From assembly GCF_002077695.1 (NCBI RefSeq), contig NZ_MWUE01000009.1, forward strand, positions 1-64,000: a DNA stretch of 64,000 bases, in the 5' to 3' direction. Shown piece by piece: positions 8,887 through 18,525 of the stretch (the first letter of the stretch is position 1; every line of letters begins with the position of its first letter). The stretch comes from Pantoea latae. GTDB lineage: Bacteria; Pseudomonadota; Gammaproteobacteria; Enterobacterales; Enterobacteriaceae. The notes below the pieces were generated by a model that was not told the origin of the DNA, searched no databases, and saw only the letters and a program-made list of their open reading frames with translations. Made by a program: the position numbers and the translations under genes.

Positions 8887-10260
8887 ATGTTTCTGCAACC
8901 CGTCTCCTGGGATCAGCGGTTAATTGAGAAATACAATTACGCCGGCCCGCGCTATACCTCGTATCCCACTGCGCTGGAGTTTAGCGAGCGCTACGACGCT
9001 GCGGCGTTTCAGCGCGCCGTCGCACGCTATCCCGATCGTCCGCTGTCGCTCTACGTGCATATCCCGTTCTGCCATAAGCTCTGCTACTTCTGCGGCTGTA
9101 ATAAGGTGGTGACGCGCCAGCTGCATAAAGCGGACCGCTATCTGGATGCGCTGGCGCAGGAGATACGTCAGCGCGCGCCGCTGTTTCGCCAGCGCCGCGT
9201 GACGCAGCTGCACTGGGGCGGCGGCACGCCGACCTTTCTTAATCACGAGCAGCTTTCCCGGCTGGTGGCGCTGCTGCGAGAAAACTTCAGCCTGGCGGAC
9301 GATCTGGAGATGTCGATCGAGGTCGACCCGCGCGAAATCGAGCCGGATACCATCACGCACCTGCGTCAGCTCGGCTTTAACCGGCTGAGCATGGGCGTGC
9401 AGGACTTCAATAAGGCGGTGCAGGCGCGCGTCAACCGCGTTCAGGACGAAGAGGCGATCTTCGCGCTGATGGCGCGAGCGCGCGAGCAGGGCTTTCACTC
9501 CACCAGCATCGATCTTATCTACGGTCTGCCGCTGCAAACGCCAGAAAGCTTCGCTTATACGCTGCAGCGCGTTATCGCGCTCAACCCGGACCGCATGAGC
9601 GTGTTCAACTACGCGCATCTGCCGGCGCTGTTTGCGGCGCAGCGTAAAATCAAAGAGCAGGAGCTGCCGTCGGCGCAGAGTAAGCTGGAAATCCTACAGC
9701 AGACCATCGCCACGCTGACGCAGCAGGGCTATGACTTTATCGGCATGGATCACTTCGCGAAGCCGCAGGATGAGCTGGCTCAGGCGCAGCGCGCCGGTGT
9801 GCTGCACCGTAATTTTCAGGGCTACACCACACAGGGCGACAGCGATCTGCTCGGCCTCGGCGTCTCCGCCATCAGCATGATCGGCGACAGCTATGCGCAG
9901 AATGAAAAAGATCTGAATCGCTGGTATGACGCGGTGGCGACGCGCGGCGAGGCGCTGTGGCGCGGCGTGGCGCTGACGGATGACGACTGCCTGCGCCGCG
10001 ACGTGATCAAAACGCTGATCTGCAACTTCTCGCTCGATTTCCGCGCCATCGAAGCGCAACACGCGATACGCTTCAGCGACTACTTCGCCGAGGACCTGGC
10101 GCTGTTGCAGCCGCTAATTGCAGACGGGCTGGTGGAGCGGCGTGACCACGGGCTGCAGGTGACCGGTGCGGGCCGATTGCTGATCCGCAACATCTGCATG
10201 TGCTTTGACCTTTATCTGCGGCAAAAGGCGCGTCAGCAACAGTTCTCACGCGTGATTTAG
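8887..10260 (+). CDS. hemN: Oxygen-independent coproporphyrinogen III dehydrogenase HemN
   Basis: HemN is a radical SAM enzyme that oxidatively decarboxylates coproporphyrinogen III to protoporphyrinogen IX in anaerobic heme synthesis. The 457 residues equal E. coli HemN. The 4Fe-4S motif CHKLCYFCGC lies at about 62-71, preceded by YVHIPFC, and HWGGGTPTF and the HemN C-terminal domain follow. The ribosome site GGAAGGAG is strong and overlaps the small upstream ORF. Confidence 0.97.
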   Translation: MFLQPVSWDQRLIEKYNYAGPRYTSYPTALEFSERYDAAAFQRAVARYPDRPLSLYVHIPFCHKLCYFCGCNKVVTRQLHKADRYLDALAQEIRQRAPLFRQRRVTQLHWGGGTPTFLNHEQLSRLVALLRENFSLADDLEMSIEVDPREIEPDTITHLRQLGFNRLSMGVQDFNKAVQARVNRVQDEEAIFALMARAREQGFHSTSIDLIYGLPLQTPESFAYTLQRVIALNPDRMSVFNYAHLPALFAAQRKIKEQELPSAQSKLEILQQTIATLTQQGYDFIGMDHFAKPQDELAQAQRAGVLHRNFQGYTTQGDSDLLGLGVSAISMIGDSYAQNEKDLNRWYDAVATRGEALWRGVALTDDDCLRRDVIKTLICNFSLDFRAIEAQHAIRFSDYFAEDLALLQPLIADGLVERRDHGLQVTGAGRLLIRNICMCFDLYLRQKARQQQFSRVI

Positions 10261-10269
10261 CACAGCAGC

Positions 10270-10301
10270 GCGCCTGCGCGCATAAGAGTACGCGCAGGCG
10301 C
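10270..10301. terminator. Hairpin between convergent hemN and yshB
   Basis: A perfect 11-bp inverted repeat, GCGCCTGCGCG (10270-10280) and CGCGCAGGCGC (10291-10301), with a 10-base loop sits in the 46-bp gap between the two stops. It lacks a T run on either side, so it may be a transcript-end stabilising hairpin rather than a classic intrinsic terminator. Confidence 0.5.
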
Positions 10302-10306
10302 GGCGA

Positions 10307-10432
10307 TTACTGAAACAGATTGACCATGATAGCGCACAGCACGGCGGCGACGGCGGCCTGCGGCGAATGGCCGGCGGCGCTGCCGATAACGGCCAGGTTG
10401 TGCGATACCATGTGAAGGAAGGATTCAAACAT
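10307..10432 (-). CDS. yshB: Small membrane protein YshB
   Basis: The 41-residue product ends in HSPQAAVAAVLCAIMVNLFQ, which matches the C-terminal membrane segment of E. coli YshB (HTPQTAVAAVLCAAMIGLFS, 36 aa). YshB lies at the same place between hemN and glnG. The ATG at 10432 has a good ribosome site (GGGAGAAGAAGCA). The middle (VIGSAAG) is slightly longer than in E. coli. YshB has been linked to intracellular fitness of Salmonella; its molecular role is unknown. Confidence 0.85.
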   Translation of the reverse strand: MFESFLHMVSHNLAVIGSAAGHSPQAAVAAVLCAIMVNLFQ

Positions 10433-10486
10433 TGCTTCTTCTCCCGATAGCCGCCCGTATGATACTGAACGGCATCGGTGTGTAAA

Positions 10487-10534
10487 GCGGGTCAAGGCGA
10501 TAAATCGCGTAAAAAATCGCCTTGTTTTACCCGC
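10487..10534. terminator. Long inverted repeat downstream of glnG
   Basis: GCGGGT-CAAGGCGAT (10487-10501) pairs with ATCGCCTTG (10516-10524) and, after a TTTT bulge, ACCCGC (10529-10534). It lies immediately after the glnG stop on the minus strand and probably ends the glnALG transcript. It has no clear T run in that direction. Confidence 0.45.
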
Positions 10535-10538
10535 ATTG

Positions 10539-11948
10539 TTACTCCATGCCCAGCTCTTTCAGTTTGCGCGTCAGGGTATTGCGTCCCCAGCCCAGCAGCC
10601 TGGCCGCTTCCTGCTTGTGGCCCTGCGTATGACGCAGCGCCGTGGTCAGCAGGGTGCGCTCCATTTCCGGCTGCGCTTCAGAGAGCAGGTTTTGATGACC
10701 GGAGCGCAGCGCGCGGTCGGCCCACTGCGCCAGCAGCGTTGCCCAGCTGTCGGGCAGCGACTGCACCGGACTCTCCGGCGTGCTGGACTCAAAGAGTTCC
10801 GGCGGCAGATCCTGGATCAACACTTCCTGGCCCGCCGCCATCACCGTCAGCCAGCGACAGGTGTTCTCCAGCTGGCGCACGTTACCCGACCAGTGCAGAC
10901 GCGTCAGCGCCGCCTCGGTTTCCGGGTGGAGAATTTTCGCCTCGACGCCCAGCTCGCGCGCCGCCACCTGCAGGAAATAGCGCGCCAGGCGCGGAATGTC
11001 TTCGCGACGTTCGCGCAGCGGCGGCAGATGAACGCGGATAACGTTCAGGCGATGGAAAAGATCCTCACGGAACTTGCCTTCCTGCACCCGGCGCTCCAGG
11101 TTCTGATGGGTGGCCGCGATAATGCGCACATCCACCTTCACCGGCGCATAGCCGCCGACGCGGTAAAACTGCCCGTCGGCCAGCACGCGCAGCAGGCGCG
11201 TCTGGACGTCGAGCGGCATATCGCCGATCTCATCGAGAAACAGCGTGCCGCCGTCCGCCTGCTCGAAGCGGCCCTGACGGATCTGATTTGCGCCGGTAAA
11301 CGCCCCTTTCTCATGGCCGAACAGCTCGGACTCAATCAAATCTTTCGGGATCGCCGCCATATTGAGCGCGATAAACGGCGCTTTGGCGCGCGGACTGTGG
11401 CGATGCAGCGCGTGCGCCACCAGCTCTTTCCCGGTGCCCGACTCGCCGTTGATCAGCACGCTGATCGACGAGCGCGACAGGCGGCCGATAATGCGGAACA
11501 CATCCTGCATCGCTGGCGCTTCGCCGATGATGTCGGTGGTAGGGCCGCTGACCGGCTGATTGCGCGGCTGCTGCTGCTCCTGATAGTGGCTGATGGCGCG
11601 CTCGACCAGCGCCACGGCCTCGTCGATATCAAAAGGCTTCGGCAGGTAGTCAAACGCCCCTTGCTGATAGGCGCTGACCGCCGCGTCCAGGTCGGAGTGC
11701 GCCGTCATAATGATGACCGGCAGCATCGGATGACGCTGCTTGATCTGTTTCAGCAGCGCCAGCCCGTCCATGCCCGGCATGCGAATATCTGACAGTAAAA
11801 CGTCTGGGGTTTTGGTCGAGAGCGCGTCCAGCACCTCATTGCCGCTATCGAAAGTGGCACAGCTTAAACCGGCTCCAGTGAGCGCGCGTTCAAGCACCCA
11901 GCGGATGGAGCTATCGTCATCGACGATCCAGACTATCCCTCGTTGCAT
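10539..11948 (-). CDS. glnG: Nitrogen regulator NtrC (NR-I)
   Basis: NtrC is the response regulator that, when phosphorylated by NtrB under nitrogen limitation, activates sigma-54 promoters such as glnAp2. The 469 residues equal E. coli. The receiver domain has D54 (LLSDIRMPG) and an acidic DDD at 10-12. The AAA+ domain has GESGTGKE, the sigma-54 contact loop GAFTGA and FLDEIGD. A Fis-type helix-turn-helix follows at the end ([19 protein letters not shown]). I used the ATG at 11948, which gives the E. coli N-terminus ([12 protein letters not shown]); a longer in-frame extension to 12017 has no family support. The gap to glnL is 7 bp. Confidence 0.97.
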   Translation of the reverse strand: MQRGIVWIVDDDSSIRWVLERALTGAGLSCATFDSGNEVLDALSTKTPDVLLSDIRMPGMDGLALLKQIKQRHPMLPVIIMTAHSDLDAAVSAYQQGAFDYLPKPFDIDEAVALVERAISHYQEQQQPRNQPVSGPTTDIIGEAPAMQDVFRIIGRLSRSSISVLINGESGTGKELVAHALHRHSPRAKAPFIALNMAAIPKDLIESELFGHEKGAFTGANQIRQGRFEQADGGTLFLDEIGDMPLDVQTRLLRVLADGQFYRVGGYAPVKVDVRIIAATHQNLERRVQEGKFREDLFHRLNVIRVHLPPLRERREDIPRLARYFLQVAARELGVEAKILHPETEAALTRLHWSGNVRQLENTCRWLTVMAAGQEVLIQDLPPELFESSTPESPVQSLPDSWATLLAQWADRALRSGHQNLLSEAQPEMERTLLTTALRHTQGHKQEAARLLGWGRNTLTRKLKELGME

Positions 11949-11955
11949 AGAAACC

Positions 11956-13005
11956 TCACTGGCGAATAGGCAGATAAACCGAGAATTCGGTGTGTCCAGG
12001 CCAACTGTTAAATTCAATTTTTCCTGAATGTTGATCGATCAGGCTACGGGCGATAGAGAGACCCAGACCGGTACCGCCTTCGCGGCCGCTCACCATCGGG
12101 TAAAACAGGGTATCCTGCAGCTGCGCCGGTATGCCCGGGCCGTCGTCTTCCACGTCGATACGCGCCACCAGACGGTAGCGCGTGCCGTGCAGCGTCAGCT
12201 GGAAGGCGGTGCGGGTGCGCAGAATAATAGTGCCGCCTTCTTCGCCCAGCGCCTGCAGCGCGTTGCGAACCACGTTAAGCAGCACCTGTTCAATCTGGTC
12301 GGGATCGTGCGGCAGCTCCGGCAGGCTGGGATCGTAATCGCGCACCAGCCTGACGTTCTCTGGCAGCTCCATCGACACCAGATTCACCACGCGTTCCGCT
12401 ACCTGATGAATGCTCTGCGTGATGTGCATGCCGGGCTGTTGCGGGCCGAGCAGGCGGTCGACCAGATTACGCAGACGATCCGCCTGCTCGATAATCACTT
12501 TGGTATATTCGTTCAGCGACGGATCGGGCAGCGCGCGCGACAGCAGCTGCGCCGCGCCGCGCAGGCCGCCCAGCGGATTTTTAATCTCGTGAGCGAGGCC
12601 GCGCACCAGATCGCGCGCCGCCACCTGCTGCGCATGCTGAAGCTGCTCCTGGCTCAGGCGACGCTGGTTATCCATCGGCGCCATCTCCAGCAGAATAAAG
12701 CCGTCCGGCAGCCGCTGCGCCGTGAGTGCCATAACGTGCGCGCGGCCGTCGACCACCAGCGTCACTTCGCTGTCGGTAAACCCCTGGCCAGCCTCAAGAC
12801 TCTCGCGCATCACCTCGATGTTCAGCGAAAAGTAGCCGGTTAAATCGGGCAGCGGCGTGCCGAACAGTTTGCGTGAGCTTTGCGCCAGTAGCTGCTGTGC
12901 CGCCGGATTGGCATAGTGAATAACCAGATCGTCATCCACCAGCAGAATACTGTTGATCAGGGAGTTGAGAATTTGTCCCGCGTCGGGCAGGGTGCCAGTT
13001 GCCAT
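11956..13005 (-). CDS. glnL: Nitrogen sensor histidine kinase/phosphatase NtrB (NR-II)
   Basis: NtrB phosphorylates NtrC when nitrogen is scarce and, bound to PII, dephosphorylates it when nitrogen is plentiful. It is cytoplasmic. At 349 residues it equals E. coli. A PAS domain at about 15-85 is followed by the phospho-acceptor His139 in [11 protein letters not shown] and an ATPase domain ([27 protein letters not shown]). It lies between glnA and glnG in one operon and also has its own promoter area with an NtrC site. Confidence 0.97.
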   Translation of the reverse strand: MATGTLPDAGQILNSLINSILLVDDDLVIHYANPAAQQLLAQSSRKLFGTPLPDLTGYFSLNIEVMRESLEAGQGFTDSEVTLVVDGRAHVMALTAQRLPDGFILLEMAPMDNQRRLSQEQLQHAQQVAARDLVRGLAHEIKNPLGGLRGAAQLLSRALPDPSLNEYTKVIIEQADRLRNLVDRLLGPQQPGMHITQSIHQVAERVVNLVSMELPENVRLVRDYDPSLPELPHDPDQIEQVLLNVVRNALQALGEEGGTIILRTRTAFQLTLHGTRYRLVARIDVEDDGPGIPAQLQDTLFYPMVSGREGGTGLGLSIARSLIDQHSGKIEFNSWPGHTEFSVYLPIRQ

Positions 13006-13017
13006 ACAGCGTTCCTC

Positions 13018-13034
13018 TGCACTGTTTTAGTGCA
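13018..13034. promoter_or_regulatory. NtrC-binding site at the glnL promoter
   Basis: TGCACTGTTTTAGTGCA is a palindrome with 6-bp arms and a 5-bp centre that fits the NtrC consensus (TGCACCA-N3-TGGTGCA). It lies 13 bp upstream of the glnL start, overlapping where glnLp must be. In E. coli NtrC represses glnLp from such a site, keeping basal NtrB/NtrC low. Confidence 0.82.
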
Positions 13035-13085
13035 TTATACTCTTCCGCGTCCGGTTTCAGACGGCTGAACGATGATTTCGCGGCG

Positions 13086-13110
13086 AAAAAAGCCCATCCG
13101 GAGATGGGCT
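13086..13110 (-). terminator. glnA terminator
   Basis: On the minus strand AGCCCATC and GATGGGCT form an 8-bp stem with a TCCG loop followed by a T run. It lies about 85 bp after the glnA stop. Some read-through into glnL-glnG is expected, as in other enterobacteria. Confidence 0.9.
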
Positions 13111-13180
13111 AAAGTTTCCACGGCAACAAAAATCTTCTGTATGTGGCGCGTTGCCGCCTGAAGCCGCGACGCGCCCTGTG
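13086..13180 (-). ncRNA. glnZ: Candidate GlnZ small RNA from the glnA 3' UTR
   Basis: The glnA 3' UTR (about 105 nt) ends in a strong terminator with a T run, the usual Hfq-binding 3' end. In E. coli and Salmonella RNase E releases the sRNA GlnZ from this UTR to tune carbon/nitrogen balance (sucA and others). The segment before the terminator contains an unpaired, T-rich stretch near 13120-13137 on the plus-strand coordinates that could hold a seed. I infer GlnZ from position and architecture; the processing site cannot be read. Confidence 0.45.
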
Positions 13181-13191
13181 CAGAATAAAGA

Positions 13192-14601
13192 TTAAACGCT
13201 GTAGTAGAGTTCGAACTCAACCGGGTGCGGCGTCATGCGAATACGGTCGTTCTCAACTTTACGCAGTTCGATATAGGCGTCGATCGCGTCGTCGGTGAAG
13301 ACGCCGCCGCGCGTCAGGAACTCGCGGTCTTCGTTCAGCGCGATCAGCGCTTCTTCCAGCGAACCTGCAACTTTTGGAATCTCCGCTTCTTCTTCCGGCG
13401 GCAGATCGTACAGGTTTTTGTCCATCGCATCGCCCGGGTGGATCTTGTTGATCACGCCGTCCAGGCCAGCCATCAGCAGCGCGGTGAACGCCAGGTACGG
13501 GTTAGCAGCCGGATCCGGGAAGCGCGCTTCGATACGACGCGCTTTCGGGCTGGCGACAACCGGAATACGGATAGAGGCGGAGCGGTTACGCGCGGAGTAA
13601 GCCAGCATAACCGGCGCTTCGTAGCCAGGCACCAGACGCTTGTAGGAGTTGGTGGTCGGGTTCGCCAGGGCGTTGATCGCTTTCGCGTGCTTGATGATGC
13701 CGCCGATGTAGAACAGCGCGGTTTCAGACAGGCCGCCGTATTTATCGCCAGCGAACAGGTTTACGCCGCCTTTAGAGAGCGACATGTGGCAGTGCATGCC
13801 AGAACCGTTGTCGCCGAACATCGGCTTCGGCATAAAGGTCGCGGTTTTGCCGTAGGCGTGCGCGACGTTATGCACCACATATTTGTAGATCTGAATTTCG
13901 TCCGCTTTCTTGGTCATGGTGTTGAAGCGGGTCGCCACTTCGTTCTGACCGGCAGTCGCCACTTCGTGGTGATGCGCTTCTACTACCAGGCCCATCTGCT
14001 CCATGGTCAGACACATGGCTGAACGGATGTCCTGCGCGGAGTCAACCGGCGGAACCGGGAAGTAGCCGCCTTTCAGGCCAGGACGGTGACCTTTGTTGCC
14101 GCCTTCGTACTCTTTACCGGTGTTCCAGGCCGCTTCGATGTCGTCGATAGCGACGTGCGAGCCAGAAGTCGACGAGCCGAAACGGATGTCGTCAAACAGG
14201 AAGAATTCCGGCTCCGGTCCGAACAGCACGGTGTCGGCGATGCCGGATGAGCGCAGATACTCTTCAGCGCGCTTGGCGATGGAACGCGGATCGCGATCGT
14301 AGCCCTGCATGGTGCCTGGCTCGAGGATGTCACAACGGATGATCAGCGTCGGGTCTTCGAAGAACGGATCCAGTACCGCGGTGGTTGCGTCCGGCATCAG
14401 CACCATGTCTGATTCGTTAATGCCTTTCCAGCCGCCGATAGAGGAGCCATCAAACATTTTGCCTTCTTCGAAGAAGTCAGCGTTAACCTGGTGAGCAGGG
14501 ATAGTAACGTGCTGTTCTTTACCTTTGGTGTCGGTAAAACGCAGGTCAACAAACTTAACTTCGTGCTCGTTCATCATCGAGAGAACGTGTTCAGCGGACA
14601 T
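13192..14601 (-). CDS. glnA: Glutamine synthetase, type I
   Basis: Glutamine synthetase makes glutamine from glutamate, ammonia and ATP as a cytoplasmic dodecamer. The 469 residues equal E. coli. Visible marks are [18 protein letters not shown], the ATP-binding [14 protein letters not shown], and the adenylylation tyrosine in NLYDLPPEE, so control by GlnE is expected. The ATG at 14601 (MSAEHVL) has AGGAGAG before it; the in-frame TTG two codons upstream is not needed. Transcription is driven by sigma-54/NtrC (sites at 14751-14889). Confidence 0.98.
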   Translation of the reverse strand: MSAEHVLSMMNEHEVKFVDLRFTDTKGKEQHVTIPAHQVNADFFEEGKMFDGSSIGGWKGINESDMVLMPDATTAVLDPFFEDPTLIIRCDILEPGTMQGYDRDPRSIAKRAEEYLRSSGIADTVLFGPEPEFFLFDDIRFGSSTSGSHVAIDDIEAAWNTGKEYEGGNKGHRPGLKGGYFPVPPVDSAQDIRSAMCLTMEQMGLVVEAHHHEVATAGQNEVATRFNTMTKKADEIQIYKYVVHNVAHAYGKTATFMPKPMFGDNGSGMHCHMSLSKGGVNLFAGDKYGGLSETALFYIGGIIKHAKAINALANPTTNSYKRLVPGYEAPVMLAYSARNRSASIRIPVVASPKARRIEARFPDPAANPYLAFTALLMAGLDGVINKIHPGDAMDKNLYDLPPEEEAEIPKVAGSLEEALIALNEDREFLTRGGVFTDDAIDAYIELRKVENDRIRMTPHPVEFELYYSV

Positions 14602-14750
14602 ACTCAACTCTCCTGGAAAAGGTCATTATCATCGTGGTGAGTGGCTGCGTCGTCTGGAATGAAATGTGTCTGAGCGCCATCCCCAACCAACCGATCTCGT
14701 CAAGCTCTGCAACCGTCGTGCAACTGCTGTTTTCGCTTGAAAGAGATAAA

Positions 14751-14766
14751 GCGAATATTGTGCCAA
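14751..14766 (-). promoter_or_regulatory. glnAp2, sigma-54 promoter
   Basis: On the minus strand TTGGCAC-AATAT-TCGC fits the -24/-12 consensus TGGCAC-N5-TTGC with one mismatch. It lies about 150 bp upstream of the glnA ATG and resembles E. coli glnAp2 (TTGGCACAGATTTCGC). The predicted transcription start is near 14740. Confidence 0.92.
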
Positions 14767-14822
14767 CTTTTTTCAGCACGGCTAAATCGCCTCTGTACGC
14801 ACTCTTTTGTCGCCTGTGGGCT

Positions 14823-14839
14823 GCACCAGGCTGGTAAAT
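14823..14839. promoter_or_regulatory. Weaker NtrC site 3 upstream of glnA
   Basis: TGCACCAGGCTGGTAAA has one full arm and a partial second arm of the NtrC consensus. Its centre is about -91 from the predicted start, close to the low-affinity site at -89 in E. coli. Confidence 0.6.
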
Positions 14840-14840
14840 T

Positions 14841-14857
14841 TGCACCAAAAGCGTGCT
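14841..14857. promoter_or_regulatory. High-affinity NtrC site 2 upstream of glnA
   Basis: TGCACCAAAAGCGTGCT is a good NtrC palindrome centred about -109 from the glnAp2 start, against -108 in E. coli. Confidence 0.85.
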
Positions 14858-14872
14858 TTTTCGCCAATCCTA

Positions 14873-14889
14873 AGCACCAAAAGAGTGCA
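14873..14889. promoter_or_regulatory. High-affinity NtrC site 1 upstream of glnA
   Basis: AGCACCAAAAGAGTGCA is a near-palindromic NtrC site centred about -141, exactly 32 bp (three helical turns) from site 2. This is the enhancer geometry of E. coli. A further TGCA-rich stretch (14903-14917) lies just upstream. Confidence 0.85.
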
Positions 14890-14975
14890 TTCCCCCAACT
14901 TAGTGCATTAAGTGCACCGCATCCAGCGCAAATTAACGCCACTACAATAAACTTATGGGGAAAAGTGTGATCGTA

Positions 14976-15004
14976 TTCAGTATCCCGCTTAATCCGTGTA
15001 CAAT
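14976..15004 (+). promoter_or_regulatory. typA promoter
   Basis: TTCAGT (14976-14981) and TACAAT (14999-15004) with a 17-bp spacer predict a start near 15011, giving a short 5' UTR of about 26 nt before the typA GTG. The -10 is good and the -35 is weak. Confidence 0.55.
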
Positions 15005-15036
15005 AGCGCGCTATTTCTAATGCCTGAGGCAAAGTT

Positions 15037-16857
15037 GTGATCGAAAATTTGCGTAACATCGCCATCATCGCGCACGTCGACCATGGTAAGACCACCCTGG
15101 TTGATAAGCTGCTGCAACAGTCCGGTACCTTTGACGCGCGTACCGAAGCGACTGAGCGTGTGATGGACTCCAACGATTTGGAGAAAGAGCGTGGGATTAC
15201 CATCCTCGCGAAAAACACCGCCATCAAATGGAATGACTACCGTATCAACATCGTTGATACCCCAGGACACGCCGACTTTGGCGGTGAGGTAGAGCGCGTC
15301 ATGTCCATGGTGGATTCGGTGCTGTTGGTTGTCGATGCGATGGATGGCCCTATGCCGCAAACCCGCTTCGTGACCAAAAAAGCCTTTGCCCATGGTTTGA
15401 AGCCGATCGTTGTAATCAACAAGATTGACCGTCCGGGCGCGCGTCCTGACTGGGTTGTGGATCAGGTGTTCGACCTGTTCGTCAACCTGGACGCCACTGA
15501 CGAGCAGCTTGATTTCCCGATCATTTACGCGTCTGCGCTGCAGGGCATCGCCGGTCTGGATCACACCGACATGGCTGAAGATATGACCCCGCTGTACCAG
15601 GCGATCGTCGAGCACGTTTCTCCGCCGCAGGTGGAAGTTGACGCGCCGCTGCAGATGCAGATCTCGCAGCTGGACTACAACAACTACCTGGGCGTGATCG
15701 GCATCGGCCGCATCAAGCGCGGTAAAGTTAAGCCGAACCAGCAGGTGACCGTTGTCGACAGCGAAGGCAAAACGCGCAACGGCAAAGTCGGTAAAGTATT
15801 GGGCCACCTGGGCCTGGAGCGTATCGACACCGACCTGGCGGAAGCGGGCGACATCATCGCGATCACCGGCCTGGGCGAGCTGAACATCTCCGACACCATC
15901 TGCGATCCGCAGAATGTCGAAGCGCTGCCAGCGCTGAGCGTCGACGAGCCGACCGTCACCATGTTCTTCAACGTCAACACCTCGCCGTTCTGCGGTCAGG
16001 AAGGCAAGTATGTGACCTCGCGTCAGATCCTTGAGCGCCTGAACAAAGAGCTGGTGCACAACGTTGCGCTGCGCGTGGAAGAGACCGAAGACGCAGACGC
16101 GTTCCGCGTATCGGGCCGTGGCGAACTGCACCTGTCGGTGCTGATCGAAAACATGCGTCGTGAAGGTTTCGAGCTGGCGGTATCCCGTCCGAAAGTTATC
16201 TTCCGCGAAATCGACGGCCGCAAACAAGAGCCGTTCGAGAACGTGACGCTGGATATCGAAGAGAACAATCAGGGCGCAGTGATGCAAGCCATGGGCGAGC
16301 GTAAAGGCGATCTGAAAAACATGGATCCGGATGGCAAAGGCCGCGTGCGTCTTGACTACGTTATCCCGAGCCGTGGTCTGATCGGCTTCCGTAACGAATT
16401 CATGACCATGACTTCCGGTACCGGTCTGCTCTATTCGACCTTCAGCCACTATGACGACATCCGTCCGGGCGAAGTCGGCCAGCGCCAGAACGGCGTGCTG
16501 ATCTCTAACGGCCAGGGTAAAGCGGTTGCCTTCGCCCTGTTCGGTCTGCAGGATCGCGGCAAGCTGTTCCTGGGCCACGGCGCGGAAGTCTATGAAGGCC
16601 AGATTATCGGTATTCACAGCCGTTCCAACGACCTGACCGTAAACTGCCTGACCGGTAAGAAGCTGACCAACATGCGTGCTTCCGGTACGGATGAAGCGAC
16701 CACCCTGGTGCCGCCGGTGAAGATGACCCTCGAGCAGGCCATCGAATTCATCGATGACGACGAGCTGGTGGAAGTAACGCCGCAGTCGGTCCGTATCCGT
16801 AAACGTCATCTGACCGAGAACGACCGCAAACGCGCGTCACGCGGTCCGAAAGAGTAA
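15037..16857 (+). CDS. typA: Ribosome-associated translational GTPase TypA/BipA
   Basis: BipA is an EF-G-like GTPase that helps 50S assembly and growth at low temperature and under stress. The 606 residues match E. coli (607). The G domain has AHVDHGKTT at about 12-20, DTPGHADF and [10 protein letters not shown], followed by domains II, III and V and the BipA-specific C-terminal domain ([25 protein letters not shown]). The start is a GTG, as in E. coli ([17 protein letters not shown]), with GAGG upstream. The gene is divergent from glnA. Confidence 0.97.
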   Translation: MIENLRNIAIIAHVDHGKTTLVDKLLQQSGTFDARTEATERVMDSNDLEKERGITILAKNTAIKWNDYRINIVDTPGHADFGGEVERVMSMVDSVLLVVDAMDGPMPQTRFVTKKAFAHGLKPIVVINKIDRPGARPDWVVDQVFDLFVNLDATDEQLDFPIIYASALQGIAGLDHTDMAEDMTPLYQAIVEHVSPPQVEVDAPLQMQISQLDYNNYLGVIGIGRIKRGKVKPNQQVTVVDSEGKTRNGKVGKVLGHLGLERIDTDLAEAGDIIAITGLGELNISDTICDPQNVEALPALSVDEPTVTMFFNVNTSPFCGQEGKYVTSRQILERLNKELVHNVALRVEETEDADAFRVSGRGELHLSVLIENMRREGFELAVSRPKVIFREIDGRKQEPFENVTLDIEENNQGAVMQAMGERKGDLKNMDPDGKGRVRLDYVIPSRGLIGFRNEFMTMTSGTGLLYSTFSHYDDIRPGEVGQRQNGVLISNGQGKAVAFALFGLQDRGKLFLGHGAEVYEGQIIGIHSRSNDLTVNCLTGKKLTNMRASGTDEATTLVPPVKMTLEQAIEFIDDDELVEVTPQSVRIRKRHLTENDRKRASRGPKE

Positions 16858-16872
16858 GACGTTTCGCCTGTG

Positions 16873-16901
16873 AAAAAGCCCCGTTTATCGGGGCTTTTTT
16901 T
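16873..16901 (+). terminator. typA terminator
   Basis: AAAGCCCCG (16875-16883) pairs with CGGGGCTTT (16889-16897) and is followed by more T residues. It lies about 15 bp after the typA stop. Confidence 0.92.
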
Positions 16902-17055
16902 ATGCCTGCTGTTATTTGTCCTGCCGCCACGGCGCCCTCTGCGCAACGCCGCCATGTCACAGCTTCCATAACCGACTTTTCTCCAGCCTGTTACCTGTTC
17001 AGCCCCTGTTTTTGCCGCTAGAGTGAATGATCCAGGGAATCAGAGGAGTAACGAC

Positions 17056-17652
17056 ATGTTGTACATATTTGACTTAGGCAATGTGATTGTTGATATCGAC
17101 TTTAACCGCGTGCTGGGCGTCTGGAGTGACCTTGGCCGCGTGCCGCTGGCGCTGTTGCAAAGCCGCTTCCAGATAGACGAGGCGTTTGAACAGCATGAAC
17201 GCGGCGAAATCAGCGACGAGCACTTCGCGGCGGAGCTGTGCGAGCGGCTCGATATCGCGCTGAGCTATGAACAGTTCGTGGCGGGCTGGCAGGCGGTGTT
17301 TATGGGCGCGCGCGCCGATGCGCTGGCGCTGATGAACCAGCTGCGCGCCGACGGGCATCGTGTGGTGATCCTCTCCAACACCAACAAGCTGCACACCGAG
17401 TTCTGGCCGACGCAGTATCCGGAAGTGCGCGCGGCGGCGGACGTCATTTACCTGTCGCAGGAGCTGGGCATGCGCAAGCCTGAAGCGCGTATTTTCGAGC
17501 ATGTGCTGCAGCAAGAGGGCTATCGCGCCGATCAGGCGATCTTCTTCGATGACAACGCGGATAATATTGCTGCAGCGAAGGCGCTGGGCATTAAAAGCGT
17601 GCTGGTGACGGACAATAAAACCGTGCCGGCCTGGCTGGCAAGCCATCGCTGA
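17056..17652 (+). CDS. yihX: HAD-type sugar phosphatase YihX (alpha-D-glucose-1-phosphate phosphatase)
   Basis: YihX hydrolyses alpha-glucose-1-phosphate in E. coli and belongs to the HAD superfamily. The 198-residue product has the HAD motif I FDLGNVIVDID at about 5-15 (nucleophile Asp6), motif II LSNTN and motif III/IV MRKPE...FFDDNADN. The ATG at 17056 is preceded by GAGGAG and gives the E. coli N-terminus (MLYIFDLGN), so an 11-codon upstream extension is not used. The stop abuts the yihY start, forming yihX-yihY-dtd. Confidence 0.95.
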   Translation: MLYIFDLGNVIVDIDFNRVLGVWSDLGRVPLALLQSRFQIDEAFEQHERGEISDEHFAAELCERLDIALSYEQFVAGWQAVFMGARADALALMNQLRADGHRVVILSNTNKLHTEFWPTQYPEVRAAADVIYLSQELGMRKPEARIFEHVLQQEGYRADQAIFFDDNADNIAAAKALGIKSVLVTDNKTVPAWLASHR

Positions 17653-18525
17653 ATGATCAGGTTACGTCCGTTTGTTTCGAGCTGCCACGCGCTCTGGCTG
17701 TGGCTCAAGCTGCTGTGGAAACGCGTCGACGAGGACAGCATGACGACGCAGGCTGGCAACCTGGCCTTTGTCTCGCTGCTGGCGCTGGTGCCGCTGATCG
17801 CCGTGGTGTTTGCGCTGTTCTCGGCGTTTCCGGTCTTTTCCGACGTCAGCGTTCAGCTGAAAAACTTTATCTTCACCAACTTCGTTCCGGCGACCGGCAA
17901 CGTGGTGCAGCGCTATCTCGATCAGTTCGTGGCCAACGTGCACCGCATGACGGCGCTCGGCGCGGTAGGGCTGATCGTCACCGCGCTGCTGCTGATGCAC
18001 TCGGTCGACACCGCGCTCAACACCATCTGGCGCAGCCATAAAAAGCGCCCGCTGGTTTACTCATTCGCCGTCTACTGGATGATCCTGACGCTGGGGCCGC
18101 TGCTGGCGGGCGCCAGCCTGGCGATCAGCTCCTATCTGCTGTCGCTGCGCTGGATCAGCGACAGCGGCGTTTACGGCGTGATCGACCAGGTGCTGCGGGT
18201 TTTCCCGCTGCTGCTCTCCTGGCTGGCGTTCTGGCTGCTCTACAGCATCGTGCCGACGCGCAGCGTGCCGCCGCGTGACGCCCTGGTCGGCGCGCTGGTG
18301 GCGGGGGCGCTGTTTGAGCTGGGTAAAAAAGGCTTTGCCCTCTATGTTACGATGTTTCCTTCATATCAGCTGATTTACGGCGTGCTGGCGGTGATCCCGA
18401 TTCTGTTTCTCTGGGTCTACTGGACCTGGTGTATTGTGTTGCTGGGTGCGGAAATCACCGCCACGCTGGATGATTATCGCCAGCTAAAACAGCGGGAAGG
18501 CGAACAACAACGAGAGGTTGCATGA
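17653..18525 (+). CDS. yihY: YihY/BrkB family inner-membrane protein
   Basis: This 290-residue integral membrane protein matches E. coli YihY in length and motifs ([48 protein letters not shown]). About six hydrophobic segments are visible. It was once called RNase BN, a label later shown to belong to another gene; its function is unknown. The start follows the yihX stop directly and its stop overlaps dtd by 4 bp (ATGA), so the three genes are translationally coupled. Confidence 0.93.
   Translation: MIRLRPFVSSCHALWLWLKLLWKRVDEDSMTTQAGNLAFVSLLALVPLIAVVFALFSAFPVFSDVSVQLKNFIFTNFVPATGNVVQRYLDQFVANVHRMTALGAVGLIVTALLLMHSVDTALNTIWRSHKKRPLVYSFAVYWMILTLGPLLAGASLAISSYLLSLRWISDSGVYGVIDQVLRVFPLLLSWLAFWLLYSIVPTRSVPPRDALVGALVAGALFELGKKGFALYVTMFPSYQLIYGVLAVIPILFLWVYWTWCIVLLGAEITATLDDYRQLKQREGEQQREVA

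Noticed and set aside
14989..16809. 606-codon open frame antisense to typA
   Set aside because: Covers typA almost exactly in the opposite direction; composition-driven, no family motif.
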